Origin: an uncultured Dorea sp.
Lineage (GTDB): Bacteria; Bacillota; Clostridia; Lachnospirales; Lachnospiraceae
NCBI GenBank assembly: GCA_910585725.1
Contig: CAJUFA010000016.1
Span: forward strand, 1 to 64,000
Length of the DNA: 64,000 bases
Direction: 5' to 3'
A program made the position numbers and the translations under genes. This document shows positions 1 through 7,649 of this stretch, one piece after another (the first letter of the stretch is position 1; each line of letters starts with the position of its first letter). Under the pieces are notes generated by a model. It saw only the letters and a program-made list of their open reading frames with translations. It searched no databases and was not told the origin of the DNA.

Positions 1-47
1 CCATTCCGGGAGACGGCTGTTTTCGTCAGAAAGGCGGTGGTTTTACT

Positions 48-548
48 TTGTCCCAGACAATGTCCAAAGCAGCCGGCAGGGCATCCCCCCACAAGGGCAG
101 GCCCGGCAGGAACCCGGCGGCCATACTGAAAAGCGAGAATGGAGATGTAAACTATTTCAGTACGGTGGTATTTATCTTTATCGCGGTGCTCCTGTTGGCA
201 TTCATCCTGGACCTGTTCAGCATCATCTCCACCAAGCAGGAACTGGACCACTGTGCGGACCAGATGGTGAAACAGATCCAGCTCTCAGGAGGCATTAACA
301 GAGAGACAGACCAGCTTTTTCACTTCCTCTGTTCCCAGATCGAAGGGGCCGAGAACATCTCCTACTCTATTGACACCTCTTATAAGTCGCCTACCCCGTC
401 CGGCATGAGTCGGGCAATCCAGCTTGGCACCCCCTTCTACATCACCATCACGGGCAGGGCAAAACTGGGGAGCTTCTGGAACTTCAACCTGGTAAACATC
501 ACGGTCGTCTCCACGGGCGCAGGCGTCAGTGAGCATTACTGGAAGTGA
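48..548 (+). CDS. DUF4320-type pilin-like membrane protein of a conjugative element
   Basis: The protein has a basic N-terminus, one strong membrane helix at about residues 39-60 and a 100-residue extracytoplasmic tail. This is the layout of TadE/pseudopilin-like DUF4320 proteins found in Firmicutes conjugative elements; the family call is from memory of such sequences. The TTG at 48 is chosen because AAGGCGGTGG lies 7 bases upstream. The frame stays open to the window edge, so a longer protein starting outside cannot be excluded. It is followed within 10 bases by a second pilin-like gene. Confidence 0.7.
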   Translation: MSQTMSKAAGRASPHKGRPGRNPAAILKSENGDVNYFSTVVFIFIAVLLLAFILDLFSIISTKQELDHCADQMVKQIQLSGGINRETDQLFHFLCSQIEGAENISYSIDTSYKSPTPSGMSRAIQLGTPFYITITGRAKLGSFWNFNLVNITVVSTGAGVSEHYWK

Positions 549-556
549 GGTGGCGT

Positions 557-829
557 ATGAAGAATCCGTACCAGTGTATGAAAGGCAATGCAGGCAGGAA
601 TCCCCTCCGGAATGACCGTGGGGATATTTCTATCTTTACCTGTTTTTTTGTGGTGGGGATCGTGATGCTGGTCTCCTTCCTGCTGCTGTATGCCTCCATC
701 CGTATCACCTGCATCAACATCCGTAATGGCGCAAAGATGGAGCTGAACAATTTAAGCGCCAGCATCTATGCGGATACCTACCGTTCCCAGAGGGAAACCA
801 ACTTCAGCGAATACTTAAATACCCACTGA
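557..829 (+). CDS. truncated pilin-like membrane protein
   Basis: Ninety residues starting at the ATG at 557, preceded by GAGGTGG. A membrane helix spans about residues 25-50, followed by a short amphipathic stretch, as in the neighbouring DUF4320-like protein. The reading frame ends abruptly at the point where an opposite-strand phage gene is also broken (about 820-830), so the C-terminal domain is probably missing. It likely formed a pair with the upstream gene in a conjugation or pilus operon. Function is inferred from architecture only. Confidence 0.55.
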   Translation: MKNPYQCMKGNAGRNPLRNDRGDISIFTCFFVVGIVMLVSFLLLYASIRITCINIRNGAKMELNNLSASIYADTYRSQRETNFSEYLNTH

Positions 830-835
830 CATTTC
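812..835. other. junction between conjugative-element and prophage sequence
   Basis: A plus-strand pilin-like gene stops here and a minus-strand DUF2829-like gene is cut off at the same place; neither has its expected C-terminus. The simplest reading is a deletion or recombination breakpoint, or an assembly misjoin. No insertion sequence or repeat is visible at the joint. Confidence 0.6.
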
Positions 836-922
836 ACCTTCCCAACACCAATATCCTCCCCATGACGACAATTTCATCGGGATTCCTCTCTGCATTTCTT
901 TTAACGCCTGTTCAAATTTCAT
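815..922 (-). pseudogene. N-terminal stub of Thoeris anti-defence 2-like (DUF2829) phage protein
   Basis: Thirty-five codons from the ATG at 922, which has a good AAAGGAG site. The start MKFEQALKEM and the SSWGGYWCW motif match small phage DUF2829 proteins, now called Thoeris anti-defence 2-like. These are normally about 70-90 residues, so the C-terminal half is missing at the junction near 825. It is probably non-functional. Family recognition is from memory of the motif and was not searched. Confidence 0.6.
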
Positions 923-1005
923 AGACATTCTCCTTTCCTGCCGGCTCCCGCGCCGACGCAAAAAAAGAAAGCCCGTTCAAATTTCCGGACTCTCCAAATT
1001 TTACA

Positions 1006-1034
1006 TTGCAATCTCATTCTATTTACTCTATAAT
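1006..1034 (+). promoter_or_regulatory. sigma-A type promoter of a small RNA
   Basis: TTGCAA (1006-1011) and TATAAT (1029-1034) are separated by exactly 17 bases. No protein gene follows on this strand before a terminator-like hairpin at 1088-1126, which points to a short non-coding transcript. Confidence 0.6.
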
Positions 1035-1040
1035 ACAGAT

Positions 1041-1133
1041 AGGAAGAGATAACCGCCCACAAAGTGGTTAGCCTCCATATGCAAGTTATAATCCTACCTG
1101 CACGGCCAAGTACAAGGTAGGATTATTTATTTT
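1041..1133 (+). ncRNA. candidate small RNA of the prophage lysis region
   Basis: A transcript from the promoter at 1006-1034 would be about 90 nt. It contains a small CCAC-AAA-GTGG hairpin followed by GGTTAGCCTCC, then a 12-bp perfect inverted repeat (1088-1099 with 1115-1126) and a T-rich tail. Size, position beside a holin and structure resemble the antitoxin RNAs of phage-borne type I toxin systems. No matching toxin ORF was found here, so this is inference. Confidence 0.45.
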
Positions 1134-1148
1134 CGCTTGTTGTTCCTA

Positions 1149-1445
1149 CTATCTATGTAGGCAAGCAATGCAATGAGGAACGAACCGCTTATCCAGAAGA
1201 TTCCTCATCATCTCATACAATCCCGTACTGGCCAGCCCCGAAATCATACCGCCAAGCACCACCGCGGCATTAATTCCAGTCTCCCGACTGATCAGAATAT
1301 TAATGATCGTTCCAAGCCCCAGCGCCGCCAACGGAATATACTTGTTCAGGAACCACACAAACGCGGTCTTAAGGGCATAACCCACACACAGACAGATTCC
1401 CAGGGTTAACAAGTTTACATATTCAAATAAGTATGTAAGGTCCAT
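1149..1445 (-). CDS. phage holin family protein
   Basis: Ninety-eight residues starting at the ATG at 1445 with a GGTGG site upstream. Three hydrophobic segments (about 10-30, 37-55 and 60-78) and a short charged C-terminus fit small phage holins that permeabilise the membrane during lysis. The upstream gene, a coiled-coil membrane protein, ends two bases before this start codon, as in XhlA-holin lysis cassettes. No endolysin gene is present between here and the junction at 825, so the cassette is incomplete. Confidence 0.65.
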   Translation of the reverse strand: MDLTYLFEYVNLLTLGICLCVGYALKTAFVWFLNKYIPLAALGLGTIINILISRETGINAAVVLGGMISGLASTGLYEMMRNLLDKRFVPHCIACLHR

Positions 1446-1446
1446 A

Positions 1447-1656
1447 TTATTCCACCTTTCCTTCCAAATCCTCAATCCGATGGTTCGCTACTTTCATCTT
1501 CTCTTCCAAAAGGAAGGTTCTTTCCACCACCGAATTATGCTTCTCAACCTTCTTTTCTAGCTGCTCTATCCTGTACTTGATCAACTGTGTACCGCCGAAG
1601 CTCCCCGCCAGCGTCCCGATCAGGGACAGAATAGCAACTAAAACCGTATCCTGCAT
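1447..1656 (-). CDS. small XhlA-like phage membrane protein with coiled coil
   Basis: Sixty-nine residues. The ATG at 1656 follows GAGGTG. Residues 5-25 are hydrophobic; residues 27-69 are highly charged with heptad-like leucine and valine spacing (IEQLEKKVEKH), predicting a coiled coil. This matches the general plan of hemolysin XhlA-like phage proteins that sit next to holins. The longer open frame upstream, to 1902, has no start supported by a ribosome site. Confidence 0.6.
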   Translation of the reverse strand: MQDTVLVAILSLIGTLAGSFGGTQLIKYRIEQLEKKVEKHNSVVERTFLLEEKMKVANHRIEDLEGKVE

Positions 1657-1792
1657 AACTAACACCTCACTTATATCGTTTTCACAAACAAAATAAGACT
1701 GTTCTACGGTCTCGCCCTGATTTCCGCCATTCTTTCTCCTTTCTATACTTTTATGTTTCAGGAAAGAGTTGATCTCTTTTATTCTATGATAA

Positions 1793-3112
1793 TCACAAAG
1801 CTGTACAGCCGTTGAAAAAATATTCATCGCCTTTTTTGACCTGATAGTCAACAGCATAGATCTTATTATCAGAAGATTGATAAGTGGCTTGTATAACTTC
1901 AAAATATCTGCCAGTTGTCACACTATTTTTCCAAAACTCTATCCGAAACATGTAAGAGTTTGATGAGGCTAGTTTTGTAGCACTATTTGTTGGATAAAAA
2001 AGTACATGGTTTCCATCCGCGATATTAGCCTTAGCTGTAAGATGTAAATACACCCAATATAAATATACATCAATTTGGTGCATATAAACCTCGCCAGTCC
2101 AGTTAGAATTTACAGTGACGGGGATTGAAACTTGCCCTAACGAATGAGGCAGAGATATGTACATCTGTTCATTTGACAGTTAACTGCCCCGTTTATCGTA
2201 TTTTCAGTAAACCCTATTTTAGCCCCGCCTCTTGTAGCTACAGCTGCTAAGGGAAGAGAATATACATTTGCTCCCGTAGCAATTCCGTTTAATTTTGTTT
2301 TATCTGTGGCAGACATTAAACCATTTGCAGTAGTAGTAGCTATACCATATGTCGTATTAACGTCTTCCCTCCATGCCGGGACGCCATTTGCATCTGTTTT
2401 CCATACTTTATGCGCTTGGTTTGCACCAGACGCAACGTAGCCTTCACTGGTTGCAGAATTCGCTTTCCATGTGTTTGTCGTGGGCGGTGTATATCCAAGA
2501 GCGTCTGTTACATTTTTCTTTGTGATCTCCTCTTGTATCGTGGCGGATGATTTTACTCCCGTCACCTGCGTACCTACCATGACATCCCACTTTCCATCTT
2601 TTGTCCAATAGACATTAGCTCCGGCACGGTAAAATACTCCGGCACCCTCTTCAAAACGGCTATCCACTGTAAAATCATTTGATACATTGTACATATACCC
2701 AACATTTGAACTACCAGGAAGATAATCAAACGTCACTGTCCCACCTGGGATCAAGGCTCCCTCTGTCGCGGCTGCCACAATCTTCTGAGCCTGCTCTAAG
2801 AGTTTTTGCGCTTCTGTTACAAGGACATCTGCCAACCTGGCGAAATATTCACTATTGTTTGTAACTTCCGGCGGCTGATACGGCAGAATTTGCCGCCTCT
2901 GTTGCTTTCGTAGTTGCCGTACTTGCACTCCCTGCGGCCGAAGTCGCACTATTCCTGGCGGCCGTCGCTTTGGCTGTAGCCGTATTGGCACTCCCTGCGG
3001 CCGAAGTCGCACTATTCCCGGCGGCTGTCGCACTGTTCCCGGCAGCGGTTTCACTTCCAGCCGCATTAGTTTCGGGTTTCACTCCCAAGATTTCTACAGT
3101 TATTGATCTCAT
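1793..3112 (-). pseudogene. phage tail fibre/collar protein, frameshifted twice
   Basis: Reading begins at the ATG at 3112, with a G-rich site upstream, and gives an Ala/Ser/Thr-rich repeat region (AAGNSAT-type units), typical of phage tail-fibre shafts. That frame stops near 2852. Homologous-looking sequence (NNSEYFARLADVL, then a GYTPP motif typical of tail fibres) continues in the +1 frame to about 2165, and the final 123 codons return to the first frame and end at 1793. Two indels therefore split one gene into three pieces. A programmed frameshift is possible but unlikely, given the other broken genes nearby. Confidence 0.65.
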
Positions 3113-3122
3113 TGTGCCCCCC

Positions 3123-3500
3123 CTATTCATTTCCTGCCTGTTCAGGTATTTTTTCAGTCTGTGTCACTCCTGCCAAATATGTATATTCAGTCGGATTAGA
3201 ACCTATCTTCTTAAATTCAATATCTACTGCGGAAGATTCTCCGGCATTTCCGGAACCATCTGAATTTACAATGATAGAAACCTTCCCCTTCTCACTTTTT
3301 CCATTCAGAATATTGAAGTAGAGATAATTCGTCACAACACTGTTACGGTACCATATTTCATCTTGTGAGATAAGCAGTAATCCTGTGCCGGATCCCCTAC
3401 ATATCTGTCACCGGTTACCGCAAAGGATCGCTGCGTTCCTGTCTTCATGGTATTCTGGCCAGAACGGATATACTGCTTATCCTGGGTTACCGGCTTCATT
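3123..3500 (-). pseudogene. phage major tail protein, C-terminal remnant with frameshifts
   Basis: Two frames together give a phage tail-protein C-terminus. The first carries TQRSFAVTGDRYVGDPAQDY and stops at 3332. The second continues from 3335 with VTNYLYFNILNGK and ends at 3123. The first piece is also preceded in its own frame by a stop, indicating another upstream indel. The N-terminal part of the gene is absent. It sits directly before the tail-fibre pseudogene, as expected in a tail operon. Confidence 0.55.
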
Positions 3501-3576
3501 CCTCTGCCACCGATTACTCGGTGGTTTTCTTTGCACTAAAATACCACCCGCCGAAGCAGATGGTAACACTCTCATT

Positions 3577-3738
3577 TCATACTCCTAATTTTTCTTTCAG
3601 TAAACGTATTCCTTCTGTGACAGCATTCACGCGCTGCGTATTCATAGCATCTGCACATTTTTGAATATCCTCTATTTCCGTTGGTGACATTCTAAACCCT
3701 ATTTTTTCTGTTCGAGGATTGTCTGTTGGTCTGCCCAT
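3577..3738 (-). CDS. small ribbon-helix-helix (Arc/CopG-like) regulator
   Basis: Fifty-three residues, from the ATG at 3738 to the TGA at 3577. MGRPTDNPRTEK followed by GFRMSPTEIEDI and a terminal amphipathic helix is the pattern of short Arc/MetJ-type DNA-binding proteins: a beta strand, then two helices. The ribosome site is weak (AGAAAAG). A second, broken copy of the same family lies at 4296-4453. It may autoregulate the small prophage genes here; a perfect palindrome occurs in the promoter at 4091-4119. Confidence 0.6.
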   Translation of the reverse strand: MGRPTDNPRTEKIGFRMSPTEIEDIQKCADAMNTQRVNAVTEGIRLLKEKLGV

Positions 3739-3811
3739 TTTTTTCTTTTCTACTTAAATCACCTCTTGACTCTTGCCTTTATTCCAAATCTATGCTACAT
3801 TTTATTTGAGT

Positions 3812-3840
3812 ACAGGCGGTGGCAAGTACCGCCTGTTTTT
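3812..3840 (+). terminator. rho-independent terminator
   Basis: A 9-bp perfect stem (ACAGGCGGT with ACCGCCTGT) with a 7-base loop is followed by five T. A weak promoter (TTGACT at 3766-3771 and TATGCT at 3791-3796, 19-base spacer) lies just upstream, so a very short RNA of about 40 nt is possible. Confidence 0.55.
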
Positions 3841-3848
3841 GGTTGATG

Positions 3849-3876
3849 CCTTGCTTATTAACTAAGCAAGGTTTTT
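3849..3876 (+). terminator. second hairpin terminator in tandem
   Basis: A CCTTGCTTA/TAAGCAAGG stem is followed by five T. It lies 12 bases after the preceding terminator and its T-run overlaps the stop codon of the opposite-strand 51-residue gene. Confidence 0.5.
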
Positions 3877-4030
3877 AATCTTCTAATGTCTTCTGAAGAT
3901 TATCGATGATTTTTGAAATCTTTTCATCTTTCTTATCATCTTCTTTTTCTTCTTTCGCTTCCTTCAAAGCGTCTAAGAGAAATCTTACAAAACCATTAAA
4001 CTGTTTATCTGTCATTCCCATGTCTACCAT
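3875..4030 (-). CDS. small charged protein of unknown function (prophage)
   Basis: Fifty-one residues beginning at the ATG at 4030 with an ideal AAAGGAG site. The sequence is a hydrophobic helix (about 11-22) followed by a Lys/Glu/Asp-rich stretch (KEAKEEKEDDKKDEK) and a final helix. I do not recognise a family. It is the first gene after a clear promoter (4091-4119) whose spacer contains a perfect palindrome, so it is probably expressed and repressed as part of a small regulatory unit. Confidence 0.6.
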   Translation of the reverse strand: MVDMGMTDKQFNGFVRFLLDALKEAKEEKEDDKKDEKISKIIDNLQKTLED

Positions 4031-4090
4031 AAGTTCTCCTTTCCGGCTTCTTGCCTGCCTTACTCGTTAAATCTTTCCTTAACTGTCTTT

Positions 4091-4119
4091 ATTATAACTT
4101 ATGGTCTACCATAAGCCAA
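4091..4119 (-). promoter_or_regulatory. promoter with palindromic operator in its spacer
   Basis: On the minus strand, TTGGCT (4119-4114) and TATAAT (4096-4091) are 17 bases apart. An 8-bp inverted repeat, CTTATGGT-ct-ACCATAAG (4098-4115), fills the spacer, an ideal position for a repressor to block polymerase. Confidence 0.6.
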
Positions 4120-4164
4120 GAGATTTTTCAAAAATTATCCACCCCACCTATGGAATTAAAATAA

Positions 4165-4185
4165 GGCACAGCATTTCGCCGCACC
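4165..4185. repeat. GCAGCATTTCGC hairpin repeat, copy 1 of 2
   Basis: GGCACAGCATTTCGCCGCACC folds on itself around the centre. A related copy lies at 4459-4480, and similarity continues about 20 bases downstream in both, so a segment of roughly 45 bases was duplicated about 300 bases apart. Confidence 0.4.
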
Positions 4186-4295
4186 TTCCAGTACTTTTGG
4201 GGAAAGAGATACAATAAATATGGAAATTATTTTACATTTATTAATTTCCTCTCAAATTCAGAGGTTCACTTGATTTTTGGTAGGGGCGTGAATCT

Positions 4296-4453
4296 CTATT
4301 TTTTGATTCTTTGATAAACCTCATCAATTCCCATTCTGATTATATCTGTTTTGCTCATTCCTGTTTTTTGTATGCAAAATTCATTTTTTTCATATCTGTC
4401 TCAGATAGTCTAAAGCTTTCTCTGTAACTTTTAGGGTTATCCGTTGGTCTACC
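4296..4453 (-). pseudogene. ribbon-helix-helix protein remnant, frameshifted
   Basis: The GRPTDNP start is the same as in the intact protein at 3577-3738. After about 26 codons the frame shifts and continues as CIQKTGMSKTDIIRMGIDEV to a TAG at 4296. No start codon is present in front of GRPTDNP. The gene therefore looks like a degenerate duplicate of the small regulator. Confidence 0.5.
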
Positions 4454-4486
4454 TAATAGGACGCAGCATTTCGCTGCGCCCTCCGG

Positions 4487-4549
4487 CTATTTGGGGAGGT
4501 CCGGAACATACTCTGACAGGACTTCTCCCTGATATTCAATTAATTTCAT
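4487..4549 (-). pseudogene. 20-codon ORF after the metallopeptidase fragment
   Basis: A strong AAGGAG site precedes the ATG at 4549, and 20 codons follow to the TAG at 4487. It begins three bases after the stop of the metallopeptidase fragment and may be the displaced end of that gene or a tiny independent peptide. I cannot assign a role. Confidence 0.3.
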
Positions 4550-4552
4550 GCT

Positions 4553-4795
4553 TTAGCTCCTTAAAAATAGACATACGTTACGGATTCTTTCATAATCCTC
4601 TGCATTAACACAGTTTTGAAAAGGTATTATATGCGCCATTTCATGTGCAATGTAATCCTCATAGCTTTTTCCTGCAAGCTTTCCTTCATTATACAATCTC
4701 TGCATTTTCTTTTCAAATTTTGCAAAATCTTTTTTACAATTAATAACCAGATTGTGCCTTAATACTCCTTCTTTATCAATATATCCTCCTATCAC
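4553..4795 (-). pseudogene. fragment of phage HExxH metallopeptidase-like protein
   Basis: Eighty codons with a HEMAHI motif near residue 52, the HExxH zinc site of metallopeptidases attached to phage head or minor capsid proteins. The N-terminus is cut at about 4800, exactly where the opposite-strand integrase fragment begins, and the usual downstream residues after the zinc site are missing. It is probably not active. Confidence 0.5.
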
Positions 4796-4806
4796 GAATA
4801 CATCCC

Positions 4807-5010
4807 AATAAGACCCTGGGAATCAAAAAGCACACTCCCCATGATTGCCGCCACACCTTTTCTATGCTCTGTGATAAATATGGAGTAGCTGAAAATGACA
4901 AGAAGACAATGCTCGGACATGCCTTTACAGACGTTACAAATAAAGTATATCGGCACCGGGAATTAGAAGAGCTGAGAAAGCAGATTGAACGGATAAAAGT
5001 TTGTCGCTAA
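4807..5010 (+). pseudogene. C-terminal remnant of a prophage tyrosine integrase
   Basis: Sixty-seven codons in one frame ending at TAA 5008-5010. The active-site boxes are clear: HDCRHTF (His-x-x-Arg-His), LGHAF, and NKVYRH with the catalytic tyrosine. The catalytic N-terminal arginine and the whole core-binding domain are absent, so the integrase is dead. It marks one end of the prophage remnant; chromosomal genes resume at 5190. Confidence 0.75.
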
Positions 5011-5079
5011 CGTGTCGCTAACGGTTCGCTTTTATTCATATTTTTACATAATTTTCTATGTACATTCAAATCTATTGAA

Positions 5080-5129
5080 AGTCTTGAAAACAGAGGGCTT
5101 AAAGCACATTTCACCGTGTTTTCAAGACT
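5080..5129. repeat. 13-bp inverted repeat beside the integrase remnant
   Basis: AGTCTTGAAAACA (5080-5092) is repeated exactly in inverse orientation at 5117-5129, with a 24-base centre. Its position 70 bases after the integrase stop suggests a recombinase-binding core or attachment site. It has no T-run of its own and so is unlikely to be a simple terminator. Confidence 0.45.
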
Positions 5130-5189
5130 ATTTGAAAATCAAGATTTTTTAACTAAAAATTAATATTCACATACGAATAACTGCATACT

Positions 5190-7649
5190 CTAGTCGCTGA
5201 ACCGTATCCGCTCAATAATCGAATCTTTTCTTACGGAGAGGGCGATCCCCGCCGCCAGCAAGAATTGAACCAGCAGGAGCGCCGCCGCCACTGCCACCGC
5301 CGCCCTCACCGGATAATGATATGCCCTGATCTCGAACAATCCCTGACTCTTCGCATACAGAAATACCGGATATCCGGCAAGGCTTCCGATCCCGACGGAT
5401 ATGAGCAGCGTACCCAACGTATAGAAAAGTCCTTCTAACTGCAGCATCTTCATAAGCTGTGAATCCGACATCCCAATAGCCTGTATCATTCCCAGTTCTT
5501 TCTTACGCACACGGACGCTGTTAATCATAGTATTAACAAGGTTCATCACACTGATAACCGCCAGGATTCCAAGGAATATATAACACGCCGCGCTAATCAC
5601 AGTCTGGGAAGACTTCCATTGTTCATAATGTTCTTTCCATGTCGTAAGTTCAATCCTTCCGGACGCGTCAACGATCTCTTTCAGGGCTTCATGAAGTTTC
5701 GGGTCATAATCCTTGTCTCCAAACACATGGAAGGATTTGGACGAGTTATATTCACTCATCTGATCCACCGCTTCTTTCGCCATGATCAGATAAGCATAAT
5801 TCGTCAAACCGCTCCTGTATTCCCCGATGGCGGCGATTTCAAACTCTTTCTCAAACGTCCTGTCCCCGTCATGTACTGTCAGATTCAGCCTGTCTCCCAC
5901 ATCCAGATCCGGATAGAAGAACAGAAGCGCTCTGTCTACAATTATCTTGTCCCCTGACTTTAGTTCTTCATAGGTCGCTTTCCCTTTCACGATATTTTTC
6001 TCCAATTCATCGGCATATTTTTCCGGAATCCCGTTAAGAAAATTCATATCTCCCTCCATGAATAGTTCTCCCGAGACATGAAGAGCAGAAAACACATCAA
6101 CTCCTTCTACTCCCGGAAGATTTTCCACCTGATTTACCAGCGCCTCGTTCAGGGGATTATCCTTCTGCACCTCCGACCATTTCCGCTCCGGATGCTCCTT
6201 ATTATTCTCCTCAATGACCGAAAATATCTCATACTGGCCCACGACAGAACCCTCCGCGCTCTCTCTCGGATCTGCGCAGGACAAGACGGTGGCGACTACC
6301 ATCAGAAATACTCCCGTGACCGCCATGGCAAGAATCGTGATCACACTCTTTTTCTTATTCTCCGCAAGATTTCTGCAAACCATCCGTCCGATCGTCAGAT
6401 ATTCATATCCCTTTCTCCTGTTTTTGGACTTCCCTCCCGCGTCCCGCATCCGCATTGCCTCTACCTCTGAGATCTTTGCCGCCACATGCATCGGCCTGAC
6501 AAGGGAAAAGTATACGGTACAAACCGTGACCGCCGCCGCAAGCAGATATACCCACCAGGTATAGATATTGATCTCCCCGCTCTCAAGAATCTCCTTTATC
6601 ATCTTTATGACTTCGTCATCTGATTTGTCAGTGTTGGCGAACATCCTAAGAACCTTTCCGGATACCAGCGTCCCCGCCAGAAGCCCAGCGGGAACCGCAA
6701 ACGCGGCGATACACATTCCTTCTCTAAGCACAATCTGCCTGATCTGACGCTTTGTCGCCCCGATAGCCTTCATCCTGCCAAACTCCTGTATCCTGTGATT
6801 CATGGATACATAATAGATACTGTAGATCGTAATGACGCCCGCCAGCATAATAATCGCCATAATCACAATGATTGCCGGAATAAAGATCGGATCCAAATAA
6901 TTCGCCACCAGATAATCCTGATTAATGTTGATATCATTCTCCGGAATCCCAAACCGAACCGCAATATCCTGGATCTTCTGTTCGATCTCGACTGTCGTTG
7001 GGTTCCCTGCGTCATCAATTTGAAGAAGAAAACGAAAAGCAATCTCCTCCTCTACAATCTCATTTCTCAAAAAATCCTCTGATACCAGAGCGACATACGT
7101 CCTCATCTTGCGGCTCGCCTTGCTGTCCTTCAGAAACCCACAGATACGAAACTCCTTCTGCTGCGTCAGGTCTAATTCCCCGCCGCGGAAAATCTGGTAA
7201 GGAACTTTGACGGTATCTCCGATATCTCCCTGCTGTCCCAGCTCCTCCAGTATTCCCTTCGATACTACGATCTCGTCCCCCTTCTCGGGTACGTTTCCCC
7301 TGTCAAGCTCCATCTTATATAGCTCCATAGCCTCCCGATCCGCATACAGCATAGCGACGGACGCCTCCTCAAGATTCATGTATCCCGCGTCGCTTCGAAG
7401 CCCGTATCGGGAAATATCATGATGCGCCGCCAGCTTACGGACAGTGTCCTCGTCCACATTCCTATACAGGGCATGCCATGCCGGATACAGCCTGTTCGTT
7501 GCCGCAAACCGAAGATCAATCATCCCCTTCCCCACCGTAGGAACCACGAACAACAACATCGTCGTCAGAATAATCGCGATCCCGATCAGAATATTCCGGC
7601 TCTTATGGTACTTCATATTATCGAACGCCACTCTCGTTGTCATCTTCAT
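5190..7649 (-). CDS. FtsX/MacB-like ABC transporter permease
   Basis: 819 residues: one N-terminal membrane helix (about 20-40), a large extracytoplasmic domain, three helices around 260-400, then a second copy of the same plan ending in three helices. This duplicated FtsX layout is typical of BceB/VraG-like permeases and MacB-like exporters that remove or sense peptide antibiotics and lipids. The start ATG overlaps the stop of the ATPase gene by one base, so the two are translationally coupled. A kinase/regulator pair follows downstream on the same strand. The substrate is unknown. Confidence 0.85.
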   Translation of the reverse strand: MKMTTRVAFDNMKYHKSRNILIGIAIILTTMLLFVVPTVGKGMIDLRFAATNRLYPAWHALYRNVDEDTVRKLAAHHDISRYGLRSDAGYMNLEEASVAMLYADREAMELYKMELDRGNVPEKGDEIVVSKGILEELGQQGDIGDTVKVPYQIFRGGELDLTQQKEFRICGFLKDSKASRKMRTYVALVSEDFLRNEIVEEEIAFRFLLQIDDAGNPTTVEIEQKIQDIAVRFGIPENDININQDYLVANYLDPIFIPAIIVIMAIIMLAGVITIYSIYYVSMNHRIQEFGRMKAIGATKRQIRQIVLREGMCIAAFAVPAGLLAGTLVSGKVLRMFANTDKSDDEVIKMIKEILESGEINIYTWWVYLLAAAVTVCTVYFSLVRPMHVAAKISEVEAMRMRDAGGKSKNRRKGYEYLTIGRMVCRNLAENKKKSVITILAMAVTGVFLMVVATVLSCADPRESAEGSVVGQYEIFSVIEENNKEHPERKWSEVQKDNPLNEALVNQVENLPGVEGVDVFSALHVSGELFMEGDMNFLNGIPEKYADELEKNIVKGKATYEELKSGDKIIVDRALLFFYPDLDVGDRLNLTVHDGDRTFEKEFEIAAIGEYRSGLTNYAYLIMAKEAVDQMSEYNSSKSFHVFGDKDYDPKLHEALKEIVDASGRIELTTWKEHYEQWKSSQTVISAACYIFLGILAVISVMNLVNTMINSVRVRKKELGMIQAIGMSDSQLMKMLQLEGLFYTLGTLLISVGIGSLAGYPVFLYAKSQGLFEIRAYHYPVRAAVAVAAALLLVQFLLAAGIALSVRKDSIIERIRFSD

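Noticed and set aside
2900..3060. GC-rich repeated units in the tail-fibre region as a CRISPR array
   Set aside because: Units are coding (Ala/Ser/Thr-rich) and have no constant spacers; no CRISPR array was seen anywhere in the window.
2852..3066. Programmed frameshift in the tail-fibre gene
   Set aside because: No slippery heptamer at the switch point, and neighbouring phage genes are also broken, so mutation is the simpler reading.
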